Below, one piece after another: positions 39,864 through 48,359 of a stretch of 64,000 bases of DNA (positions are counted from its first letter, which is position 1; each line of letters begins with the position of its first letter). Origin of the DNA: Prosthecobacter algae (lineage in GTDB: Bacteria > Verrucomicrobiota > Verrucomicrobiia > Verrucomicrobiales > Verrucomicrobiaceae). The stretch covers positions 682,001-746,000 of the forward strand of contig NZ_BAABIA010000002.1 in the NCBI RefSeq assembly GCF_039542385.1. Reading direction: 5' to 3'. A program made the translations under genes and the position numbers. The notes under the pieces were generated by a model. The model was given only the letters and a program-made list of their open reading frames with translations. It was not told the DNA's origin and did not search any database.

Positions 39864-41069
39864 CTATCGCTCCACATTCAATTCCAGCTTATTGTCACCG
39901 GGCTGGATCTCCAGCACCCAGTCACCACTGCCGGGCTTTTGCTCATGCGTTGCCGCAGTGCCGTCGGGGGTATTCAGGCCCGCCACATCGGCAGCACTGT
40001 AGCTCACGCGCAGCTTCACCTTGCCCACCACCGGGCCGGTTTTCTCATCCAGCTTGAAGTTGCCATGCATCACCCGTGCACAGGCCACAGGCGCGGAAGG
40101 ATCATCCGAAGTAAAAACGATGCTGCCCCAGCTCACGGGCGTGCCGTTCACCTTCAGCTTGCCACTCACGGCCGCCTTCGGTTTTGGGCTGAGGAAACCC
40201 TGATTGCGCAGCCAGTCACGCAGGTGACCGCTCCAGGTGCCCAGCACGGGGTCTCCCAGGAAAAGGCCCACGCCATGGGGACCGGGGCGGTAGCTGTGTA
40301 GCTCCGCAGGCACGCCGTTTTTGCGGCAGGCGAGGTAAAAGCTCACAGCATTTTCAGCAGGCACCACGGTGTCCTCATCCGTTTGGAAAAGGAAAGTCGC
40401 CGGGGTCTTCGGCGTCACCTGCAAGTTGGTGCTCACCTTGCGCGCCATTTCATCCGTGTTGTTAGGCCCGAGCAGATTTTTGCGCGAACCGGAGTGGGCA
40501 AAGTCGTCGATCATGGAGATCACCGCATACGTCGGAGCAGCCACATCGGGGCGGGCGCTCACTTGGTCCACGGCATCATTCGTCATGCCCTCAGGCTTTT
40601 CATCAAAGAGCGTCGCGGCCATGGAACTGAGATGCCCACCGGCGGAAAAACCGATGATGCCGATGCGGTTCGGGTCAATGCCGTATTCCTTCGCATTCGC
40701 CCGCACATGGCGGATGGCGCGCTGCACATCCATGAGCTGGGTGGGGTAATGATAACCCTGGCTGCCTAACCGATAGTGCAACACGAAGGCCGAGACGCCG
40801 ATGCCATTGAACCACTTGGCCACCTGCTTGCCCTCGTGATCCGCTGCCAAGCCTCCGTAGCCCCCCCCAGGGCAGACCACAAAGGCCGCACCATTCGCCT
40901 TTTCCTTCGCCGCAGGCCAGACGTACACAAACGGCTGGTCCTTATCCTCCTGCCCCTTGGCCCCCGGTGCCCCTTCGGGCCATAGACGAACCTTGGCGGG
41001 CTCTGCCGCGTGAGCAAAAGCGGTTGCGGCGAGAAGGGCGAGGCTGAGAAGGCTGGAAAGTCGGGACAT
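39864..41069 (-). CDS. Secreted alpha/beta hydrolase, esterase/lipase (BD-FAE-like)
   Basis: This 401-residue exported enzyme has a signal peptide ending near AFAHAAEP. The alpha/beta-hydrolase core shows the oxyanion segment VVCPGGGYGGLA, the nucleophile elbow IGFSAGGHLS (Ser about residue 150) and a late YRPGPHGVGLF carrying the catalytic His. The first 280 residues match acetyl-xylan or feruloyl-type esterases (xylan/pectin deacetylation). An added C-terminal beta domain (VSGKLKVNGTPVSWGSIVF) resembles a carboxypeptidase-regulatory-like module. Polysaccharide deacetylation outside the cell is a likely role, by inference. Confidence 0.88.
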   Translation of the reverse strand: MSRLSSLLSLALLAATAFAHAAEPAKVRLWPEGAPGAKGQEDKDQPFVYVWPAAKEKANGAAFVVCPGGGYGGLAADHEGKQVAKWFNGIGVSAFVLHYRLGSQGYHYPTQLMDVQRAIRHVRANAKEYGIDPNRIGIIGFSAGGHLSSMAATLFDEKPEGMTNDAVDQVSARPDVAAPTYAVISMIDDFAHSGSRKNLLGPNNTDEMARKVSTNLQVTPKTPATFLFQTDEDTVVPAENAVSFYLACRKNGVPAELHSYRPGPHGVGLFLGDPVLGTWSGHLRDWLRNQGFLSPKPKAAVSGKLKVNGTPVSWGSIVFTSDDPSAPVACARVMHGNFKLDEKTGPVVGKVKLRVSYSAADVAGLNTPDGTAATHEQKPGSGDWVLEIQPGDNKLELNVER

Positions 41070-41117
41070 GGCAGACTTCTACGCAGGATCTCGCCAAAAC
41101 TTCAAGCCTTCCGTGTC

Positions 41118-41375
41118 TCACTTTCTTCGCCGCTTCCACACATAGGTTAAAAAGTGGCCCAGCCCACTGAATTTGTACCCTGGATCCACCCAGCGCTCGA
41201 TCACATAAAAAGCGAAGTAATACGCCCGGCAAAAGCCCCACACGCACAGCCCCAGCAGCAAGGCCATGCGCAAGCTCCCATGATCAATCAGCAGAATCCC
41301 GCCTGACATCATGCCGATGAGAAGGAATAGGACTCCTTTGAGCCACATCGCCGAGATGCTTTGAAGGTCTTTCAT
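41118..41375 (-). CDS. Small two-helix membrane protein
   Basis: The ATG at 41375 gives 85 residues with two hydrophobic helices (AMWLKGVLFLLIGMMSGGIL and ALLLGLCVWGFCRAYYFAF) and a basic end (LTYVWKRRRK). Alternative starts at 41390 and 41408 add up to eleven residues. No family was recognised. It lies 48 bases upstream of the esterase on the same strand. Confidence 0.55.
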   Translation of the reverse strand: MKDLQSISAMWLKGVLFLLIGMMSGGILLIDHGSLRMALLLGLCVWGFCRAYYFAFYVIERWVDPGYKFSGLGHFLTYVWKRRRK

Positions 41376-41474
41376 GAAGAGTGAAGACATTGAACCTTGA
41401 GGGCACAACGGCGTTCACTCTTCATTGAAAAACCTCAGGGAGAATTCTGGGCCCCTCAGCAAGGAGGACAGCCA

Positions 41475-44400
41475 TCACTCCACCCGAAGGTAATCCAGGG
41501 CAAACATCAGCGCCGGTTTGGCTGCCGGATTTTTTCCGTCTATCATCACTTCCAGCGTCTGTTCTCCGGGCTTGAACTCAAATTCGCCGATGAGTTGTTC
41601 CGCTGTATTGACGACCGCAGGATTGTAGAGATCCACGGGACCGAGGGCGCTGGAGTTACCGTTCACCTTAAAACTGACGACGGCGTAATCGGGCGCTTGG
41701 GTGAAAACGGCATATACTTTCTTCTTGCCTGCTTCGGCCACCTGAAACGTGATCTTCAGCGTGCTGGCCACCTTGGCGCCCGTCCACCAGAGGTGCTTGC
41801 CGCCGCTCCATTGGCCACCTTTGAATGCACCCATATTCTGGGAACGAGTGCTGCCGTCTGTGGCTTCCACCTTCAGGTTTTCCCCCTCAATGGCACCCGT
41901 GACCAAAGCCGTCTCTGAGCCGCCTTTGCTCGCCAAAGTGGCCCCGCTTTGCAAGTATTTCACCAGATCCAGCAGCATGTCCGCAGGCAGAGCATCAAAG
42001 AGTCCTTCCGGCATCGTGCTCATGGGGGAAAGCGTGCGCTTTTTCACCTCGGCCTTTTTCACGATCTGCTCGATGCCTCCCGGCAGCGTGACCCGGTAAG
42101 CGGCCGCTGTTTCCTCCTTGATCACCCCGCTGGCGATGCGGCCATCATTGAGCTCAAAGACATTGAGTTGGTAGTCTTTGCCGATGACCGCATTGGGGTC
42201 CAGCACGTTGTCCAGCAGGTAGTCCAAATCGGCACGGTTGGATCCGGTCAAATCCGGGCCCACGTCCTGCCCTTCGCCTAACAAACGATGGCATGTTCCA
42301 CAGGTGGCCGTGAAGATCATCTTGCCCTTGATGGCGTCCGCCTTGGCCAGGGCCGCCGGCGAAAGCGTGGTGCGGAACTTCACCTTGCGCTGCTCCAGGT
42401 CCGCCTTCGGGGCATTCAGATCGCCCCAGACTTCTTTGATCAGCGCCTTCACCTGCTCATCCTTCAGCGTATCCATCTGCCGAGCCAGGAAAGGTGAAAG
42501 CAAGGAACGCGAAACCTTCCCGTCCTTCACCGCCAGCAGTAGTCCCCGCGCCCCAGCCGGAGTGGTAGTCAGGGTGTTGATGGCATCGTTTTGAGCTGTG
42601 GCATCGAAGCTGGAAAACTTCGCCAGCAGCAAGGCCGGAGTGCCCTCATGTGGAAGTGTGGCCAGCGCCTGAATGGCCCGGCGTAAAATCGCCTTGTCAC
42701 CACTCTGGATCACCTGATGCAGAAGTCCCGCCGTCTGTGGATCTCGCACCTGCATCAAAATGCGCAGCGCTGCTTCCCGTTCCGTCAACGAGGCCTGCGA
42801 GCTGAGCTTTTGGCGATACACCGCCACACTCGCCTCCACCCCCATGAAAGCCTCCAGCTCCGCAATGAGAAGTGACTCACCTAATTTTCTTTTCATCAAA
42901 GCCCATTCATTGGGCAGCATCACCTTATTGCCTGCCCGCGCTGCTTCCACCACGGTGCGCAGCAGCGCCTCCCGCTGAGCTGAATCTGCTGACTCAGCCG
43001 CGATGCTCAGTAGAGCCTTGCGCCCGGCTTCTTCCGCTCCTACACGGCGATAGATGAACTCCGTCACCTTCGGCATCTTGGATGCCTTCGCCAGTTCTAG
43101 CCCCACCTTCGCATCTGCCCCAACCACGGGCTCAATACCATACCAGATGAGCAGTGGGATGTAGGGATCTTCTTTGTCCTCAGCTCGTTGGAGTAGGGCG
43201 GTGGCGAGTTCGGTCTTTAAAGACAGATCTGTTGGAAGAGCGATGACAAGCGAGGCGAGCTCCCGTCGCACAATCGCAGAAGGGGAATTTTGGGCCAATG
43301 GGCGAAGGCTGCCATACCAGGTCTTGTAAGGCTCGGCTACTTCTCGCGGAGAACCAGCAGGGGACACAAGATTGTTCAAAAGGATCTCTTTCACCATTCT
43401 GATTGCTTGAACCTGGGTGCGTTCATTGGGATGAGATAGGTAGCCTCGATAATCCCCGGTTGTTGTTTCCGAGCCAAACGCAGCTTGACCCCAAATACAA
43501 CGAAGTGATTCCGCCGTGCTCGCCCCTGAAGATAAGAGAACCTGTTCCGCCTCGCGAAAGTCCTCTCCAGCGATGAACGGAGAAGTTCCGGCTACACGCT
43601 CCATGATTACCCTCCGCGCCATTCTTGAGAACCACTCGTTTTCAGTTTGCACTGCCAGTTTGGTCAACGTCACAAAGTTTTCCTTTGTCAGGTCGAACGG
43701 TGCTTTCGGGAAGTTGAACTCGCGTGCTGCGGCATTGAGAGGAGCGCGGATTGCCTTACGGCTGCCTTCGGAACTCTTGTCCACTTCGTTTGATATCGCG
43801 GCTTCGCCGCCATTCTTTTCGATGCGGGCAAGAGTGCCCACGCCACCTTCGCGATAGCTAATTCGATAAATGCGCCCATTGCTGCGGTCCCACATCTCGA
43901 TGGCGTTGCTGCCACGGTGGCACACCTGCTTGTCACTCCAGTCGCTCACATACAGAGAGCCATCGGGGCCGACCTTTTGTGTCACGGGGATGAAATGCAT
44001 GTCGTTAGACCGCATGAAGTCACTGCCGTGCCGACCGATGTAGGTGCTGCCTTTGGGGTCCAGGTAATTGTTCACCAGACGGTGCCCATGCAGGTTGCCA
44101 AACAGGAGTTGGTTCCGGTAAATGGCGGGGAACTGGTTGCTTTGGTAAATGGCGAGGCCGCAGTGGGCATGGCCGCCGCCGGCCTGGTTCGTATCGTCTG
44201 CCACGATGCCTCCATCCTTACGCGCGCCCCAGTGGGCGTTGTCCTTCACGCTGCCTGCGAAGTGTGCATGATCGGCGATGGTCTTGATATCCTCATACGT
44301 GTGGGGGTTAAAATGCTGTCCGCCCTGCCGGTGATAACGCCCCCCGGGCACAATGTGATAAAGGTGAGGAATCACGCAGGCCGTGACGAAAAATTCGCCA

Positions 44401-46331
44401 TGCTGGTCATAGTCCAGCCCCCAGGGATTGCTCGTCCCATGCGCAAAAACTTCGAACTGATGCCGCACCGGGTGGTAGCGCCAGACGCCTGCATTCAGCG
44501 GCACGCGCTGGTCATCGGGCGTGCCCACTTTACCTACCTTTGAGTGTGTAAAGACCCCATGGCAACCATACAGCCAGCCGTCTGGACCCCAGATAAAGCT
44601 ATTCAGCGTCTCATGCGTATCCTGGCTGCCCCAGCCATCCAGCAAGGCGTAAGCGGTGAATTTGAGGCCCGGGACTTTGGGCGTCTGGTTGGCTTCGTAT
44701 CCGGCATGCATGGCATCCGGTTTATCATCACGATCCACATCCGGGATGAACATGAAGTAAGGAGCCGCGCCCACCCAGACGCCGCCGAAACCGATCTCGA
44801 TGCCGCTGGCGAGGCTGATGCCTTCCGCGAAGACGGTGCGCTTTTCAAAGCTGCCGTTTCCATCTGCATCCTCAAAGATCAAGATGCGATCCTGACCTGC
44901 GCCCAGCTCGCGCGGTTTCGGGTAGCTGTTGCCCTCGATCACCCACAGGCGGCCACGCTCATCCCAGGTCATGGCGATTGGCTGTACCACTTCCGGTTCA
45001 GCGGCGATGAGCTCGGCCTTGAAGCCGGTGGGCAGTTGCAGATTCTTCAGGGCCTCAGCAGCGGGCTGGCCTGCTTTGTAATCCTTCTGCGGGGCGAGGC
45101 CGGAGGGGCCATAGAGCTTTTTGGGCTGCATCTGCTGGGCGACGGATGCACTCACTTCTCGGCGCTCTTGCAGCAGCACATACACCCCGGCTTTGTTGCC
45201 CACCACGATGTCCGGGAGCTTGTCGCCATTCATATCGCTCACCTGCACATCCGTGCCCACACCGCTTTCGGCATCCACCAGATGTGGGATGAATTCCACG
45301 CCGCCTTTGCCATCGCGCTTGGTCTGGAACCAATAGACCACGCGCGCGCCGTGCTCGTCCGGGTCTCCTTTGCCATTGTGCGCCCAGTAGCGTTTGCCCG
45401 TGACGAGATCCTTCACGCCGTCACCATCCACATCGACCAGGGCCATGGCATGCGGTTGGCTGAAGACGATGCCGTAATCATTCTCCCAGGGCTGCTCGCC
45501 CACCAGCGTGCGCTTGTCCCACTGCGCCCCGTCATTGCCTGCGCGATTCATGAAAACCGCCACGCCGTAACGATGGGCAGACAGAGCCGTGGCCACATCG
45601 TTGCGGCCATCGCCATCGAAGTCATAGGCAAACATCTGCGCTCCACCGCCCAGACCGGCAGCAAAATTGTGCTGCTTCCAGTTAGGCCCATCACCAGCCT
45701 CCCACCAGCGGCGGGCCTCCAGCAGATCCATGCGGCCATCGCCATTCACATCGCCCACGCCTAGGCCATGGGTGAACTTGGCCACCTTCATATCACCCGT
45801 CACAGCGACGAAAGGCCACTTCTCCGTGGGCTTGTCCCAATTCGGTGCGAACCAACCAAAACGGCCGCCCGTACTGCACACAATCTCCGGTTTGCCATCT
45901 CCGGTGATGTCGGTGAAAACGGGCGACTCATTGTCCACCACGTCCGCCACGATGTGCATGGACCAGGGCGTGTCGGTTTTAAACTGGCCAGGGTTCAGAT
46001 ACAGCCGGGCTTCCTTACCGGGAAAACCCAGGACCAAGATGTCCAACCAGCCGTCGCCATTGAAGTCCTGCGGGTAACTGAAGAAGTTGTCGGAATAACC
46101 AACGATGTTGAATACTTTCGGCTCGTAAAAAGCGTGCTTCTTTTGCCAATCGGGCCCTTCATACCAGAAGGGGCCGCTGATGATGTCCGTGTGACCATCC
46201 TTGTTCACGTCCGCATGATTGGCCCCTTCGGCATAAAATTGGTCGGCCAACTGGACGCGCTTCCAGGTGATGAGGGTCTCTGCCTGGAGCAGGGAGGCGC
46301 TGGTGAGGGCGAGCAGAAGCAGACTTTTCAT
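41475..46331 (-). CDS. PVC-type CxxCH haem-binding multidomain protein
   Basis: This 1618-residue secreted protein starts with a Sec signal (MKSLLLLALTSASLLQA). Residues about 25-400 are FG-GAP/VCBS-type repeats (ADVNKDGHTDIISGPFW, GVGDVNGDGRMDLLEARRW, LVDVDGDGVKDLVTG). Then follows a membrane-bound-dehydrogenase-like propeller (AMTWDERGRLWVIEGNSYPK), HEAT-like helices, and a cytochrome c segment with CGTCH near residue 1340 (GPDLTGSNRADLDYLLDN). The C-terminal 140 residues resemble a CBM-like beta-sandwich (GEFEFKPGEQTLEVMIDG). Such proteins are expanded in PVC bacteria and are linked to degradation of complex carbohydrates; the substrate is unknown. A divergent promoter region separates it from gatC. 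Confidence 0.9.
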   Translation of the reverse strand: MKSLLLLALTSASLLQAETLITWKRVQLADQFYAEGANHADVNKDGHTDIISGPFWYEGPDWQKKHAFYEPKVFNIVGYSDNFFSYPQDFNGDGWLDILVLGFPGKEARLYLNPGQFKTDTPWSMHIVADVVDNESPVFTDITGDGKPEIVCSTGGRFGWFAPNWDKPTEKWPFVAVTGDMKVAKFTHGLGVGDVNGDGRMDLLEARRWWEAGDGPNWKQHNFAAGLGGGAQMFAYDFDGDGRNDVATALSAHRYGVAVFMNRAGNDGAQWDKRTLVGEQPWENDYGIVFSQPHAMALVDVDGDGVKDLVTGKRYWAHNGKGDPDEHGARVVYWFQTKRDGKGGVEFIPHLVDAESGVGTDVQVSDMNGDKLPDIVVGNKAGVYVLLQERREVSASVAQQMQPKKLYGPSGLAPQKDYKAGQPAAEALKNLQLPTGFKAELIAAEPEVVQPIAMTWDERGRLWVIEGNSYPKPRELGAGQDRILIFEDADGNGSFEKRTVFAEGISLASGIEIGFGGVWVGAAPYFMFIPDVDRDDKPDAMHAGYEANQTPKVPGLKFTAYALLDGWGSQDTHETLNSFIWGPDGWLYGCHGVFTHSKVGKVGTPDDQRVPLNAGVWRYHPVRHQFEVFAHGTSNPWGLDYDQHGEFFVTACVIPHLYHIVPGGRYHRQGGQHFNPHTYEDIKTIADHAHFAGSVKDNAHWGARKDGGIVADDTNQAGGGHAHCGLAIYQSNQFPAIYRNQLLFGNLHGHRLVNNYLDPKGSTYIGRHGSDFMRSNDMHFIPVTQKVGPDGSLYVSDWSDKQVCHRGSNAIEMWDRSNGRIYRISYREGGVGTLARIEKNGGEAAISNEVDKSSEGSRKAIRAPLNAAAREFNFPKAPFDLTKENFVTLTKLAVQTENEWFSRMARRVIMERVAGTSPFIAGEDFREAEQVLLSSGASTAESLRCIWGQAAFGSETTTGDYRGYLSHPNERTQVQAIRMVKEILLNNLVSPAGSPREVAEPYKTWYGSLRPLAQNSPSAIVRRELASLVIALPTDLSLKTELATALLQRAEDKEDPYIPLLIWYGIEPVVGADAKVGLELAKASKMPKVTEFIYRRVGAEEAGRKALLSIAAESADSAQREALLRTVVEAARAGNKVMLPNEWALMKRKLGESLLIAELEAFMGVEASVAVYRQKLSSQASLTEREAALRILMQVRDPQTAGLLHQVIQSGDKAILRRAIQALATLPHEGTPALLLAKFSSFDATAQNDAINTLTTTPAGARGLLLAVKDGKVSRSLLSPFLARQMDTLKDEQVKALIKEVWGDLNAPKADLEQRKVKFRTTLSPAALAKADAIKGKMIFTATCGTCHRLLGEGQDVGPDLTGSNRADLDYLLDNVLDPNAVIGKDYQLNVFELNDGRIASGVIKEETAAAYRVTLPGGIEQIVKKAEVKKRTLSPMSTMPEGLFDALPADMLLDLVKYLQSGATLASKGGSETALVTGAIEGENLKVEATDGSTRSQNMGAFKGGQWSGGKHLWWTGAKVASTLKITFQVAEAGKKKVYAVFTQAPDYAVVSFKVNGNSSALGPVDLYNPAVVNTAEQLIGEFEFKPGEQTLEVMIDGKNPAAKPALMFALDYLRVE

Positions 46332-46494
46332 AGCGGGTTGGGCGACAGGTCAGACCAACGCTATCAGGAAGGGGGCTTCTCGGACAAGATTTAGAGCGGA
46401 TCGGACATGCTTTGGACGGATTCTCCCCCACAGAACCCGGTGGAAAATTGGTTGTACATCTTGCACCCCAGGCGCTGCGGTTTAGAAAAGGTAC

Positions 46495-46785
46495 ATGCCG
46501 ACTCCAGAGATCAACATCGCGCACATTGCCAAGCTATCCCGCCTCGCCCTCACGCCTGAGGAAGCCACGGCCTATACCGCCCAGCTTTCCCTGATCCTCG
46601 GCCACATTGACCAGCTCAGCAATTACCCTCTGGATGCCGAGCCCAGCGCCCATGCGATGCCCGTCTTTGACGTGGTGCGCCCCGATGTGGCCCGGCCCGG
46701 CTTTACCCAGGAGGAGGCCCTGGCCAATGCACCCCAGCGCGCCATGGACCAGTTCCGCATCAATAAAGTGGTAGGGGAGGAATGA
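46495..46785 (+). CDS. gatC: Asp-tRNA(Asn)/Glu-tRNA(Gln) amidotransferase subunit C
   Basis: GatC stabilises the GatCAB complex that amidates mischarged Glu-tRNA(Gln) and Asp-tRNA(Asn). The 96-residue protein has the family start INIAHIAKLSRLALTPEEA and the C-terminal DVVRPDVARPGFTQEEALAN segment. An AGAAAAGG Shine-Dalgarno-like sequence lies five bases before the ATG. gatA follows on the same strand after 48 bases. gatB is not in the window. Confidence 0.95.
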   Translation: MPTPEINIAHIAKLSRLALTPEEATAYTAQLSLILGHIDQLSNYPLDAEPSAHAMPVFDVVRPDVARPGFTQEEALANAPQRAMDQFRINKVVGEE

Positions 46786-46833
46786 TCCCCCTGCCCCGTG
46801 CTGACCGATGACCCTTTGATTCCCCTTTCCCGA

Positions 46834-48252
46834 ATGTCCCTCGCCACTTCCACCATCGCCGCCCTGCGCCAGCGGCTCACCGCCAAAGAAATCAGCCCTC
46901 GCGACATCGTCCAAGACGTCGCCGCCGCTATTGAGGCACAAAACCCCAGCATTGGTGCTTACCTGTCCTGGGACTTGGAAAAAGCCCTTGCTGAAGCGGA
47001 CAAGGCCGATCTTTCCCACCCGCTCGGCGGCATCCCCATCGGCATCAAGGACAACATGAACGTCCTGGGCGAGCCCTGCACCTGCGCCTCCAAGATGCTG
47101 GCCAACTACCGCGCCCCCTACGATGCCGGGGCCATCCAAAAGCTGCGCGCTGGTGGTGGCATCCCCTTTGGGCGGATGAACATGGACGAATTCGCCATGG
47201 GCTCCTCCACCGAAAACTCGGCCCTCGGCACCACGCGCAATCCCCGGGATCTGGAGCGCATCCCCGGCGGCTCCAGCGGTGGTAGCGCGGCCGCCGTGGC
47301 TGGAAATCTGGCCATCGCCACCCTGGGGTCTGACACGGGCGGCTCCATCCGCCAGCCCGCAGCCCTTTGCGGCTGCGTGGGCATCAAACCGACCTACGGA
47401 CGCATCTCTCGCTTTGGCCTGGTGGCTTTCGCTTCGTCCCTGGACCAGATCGGCCCCATCACCAAGACCGTGGAAGATGCCGCCCTGCTGCTGAACCACC
47501 TCTGCGGTAAGGACAACCGCGACTCCACCTCCCTAGACGTGGAGGTCCCAGACTTCACCGCCGCCATTGGCCGCGACATCAAGGGCCTGCGCATCGGCCT
47601 GCCCAAGGAATACTTCATCAGCGGCATCCACGCCGGAGTTTCCGCCAGTGTGAACGCTGCCGTAAAGAAGCTGGAGTCCCTGGGAGCCATCCCAGTGGAG
47701 ATCAGCCTGCCGCACACCGATGTGGGCGTGAGCACCTACTACATCATCGCCCCTGCGGAGGCCTCCACCAACTTGGCCCGCTTCGACGGGGTGCGTTACG
47801 GTCACCGCGCAGCCGACCCGAAGAACCTCCTGGAGCACTACATGCTGAGCCGCGAGCAGGGCTTTGGCCCAGAAGTGAAGCGCCGCATTCTTCTGGGCAC
47901 TTATGTGCTCAGCAGCGGTTATTACGATGCCTACTACATCAAGGCCCAGCGCGCCCGCACCCTCATCCGACAGGATTTTGAAAAAGCCTTTGAGCAGGTG
48001 GATGTCATCATCAGCCCCACCAGCCCCACCCCGGCCCACAAGCTGGGCGAGCTGAAGGACAACCCTCTGGCCGCCTACCTGGAAGACATCTTCACCATCC
48101 CGGTGAACCTCGCCGGCCTGCCCGCCATCAGCGTGCCCTGCGGCACCGCTGAAGAAGGTGGCCAGCAGCTCCCCGTGGGCCTACAGATCATCGGCAAACC
48201 GCTGGATGAACTGACCGTGCTGCGTGTGGCCGATGCCTTTGAGAAGGCGTAG
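46834..48252 (+). CDS. gatA: Asp-tRNA(Asn)/Glu-tRNA(Gln) amidotransferase subunit A
   Basis: GatA is the amidase subunit that releases ammonia from glutamine for GatB. The ATG at 46834 gives 472 residues; an earlier ATG at 46798 adds twelve. The Ser-cisSer-Lys triad is visible: K72 in GIKDNMN, the cis-Ser in PGGSSGGSAAAV near residue 147, and the nucleophile in SDTGGSIRQPA. The C-terminal FTIPVNLAGLPAISVPCG and LPVGLQIIG are also conserved. A bidirectional terminator follows. Confidence 0.96.
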   Translation: MSLATSTIAALRQRLTAKEISPRDIVQDVAAAIEAQNPSIGAYLSWDLEKALAEADKADLSHPLGGIPIGIKDNMNVLGEPCTCASKMLANYRAPYDAGAIQKLRAGGGIPFGRMNMDEFAMGSSTENSALGTTRNPRDLERIPGGSSGGSAAAVAGNLAIATLGSDTGGSIRQPAALCGCVGIKPTYGRISRFGLVAFASSLDQIGPITKTVEDAALLLNHLCGKDNRDSTSLDVEVPDFTAAIGRDIKGLRIGLPKEYFISGIHAGVSASVNAAVKKLESLGAIPVEISLPHTDVGVSTYYIIAPAEASTNLARFDGVRYGHRAADPKNLLEHYMLSREQGFGPEVKRRILLGTYVLSSGYYDAYYIKAQRARTLIRQDFEKAFEQVDVIISPTSPTPAHKLGELKDNPLAAYLEDIFTIPVNLAGLPAISVPCGTAEEGGQQLPVGLQIIGKPLDELTVLRVADAFEKA

Positions 48253-48303
48253 TCACGCTCCACTAAAACGACGCCCGTCCCACTCTGGACGGAGACCGTT
48301 CCC

Positions 48304-48341
48304 ACAAAAAAGCCCGGCTGCCTTCGCAACCGGGCTTTTTC
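48304..48341. terminator. Bidirectional rho-independent terminator
   Basis: AAAAAAGCCCGG and CCGGGCTTTTT pair around a loop CTGCCTTCGCAA. T runs are present on both strands, so it can end transcription of gatA and of the convergent Ig-like gene. Confidence 0.85.
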
Positions 48342-48359
48342 ATTTAATCGTCAGCGGAT

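Noticed and set aside
44544..45764. 406-codon open frame on the plus strand
   Set aside because: It is antisense to the PVC-type CxxCH gene and has no recognisable domain.
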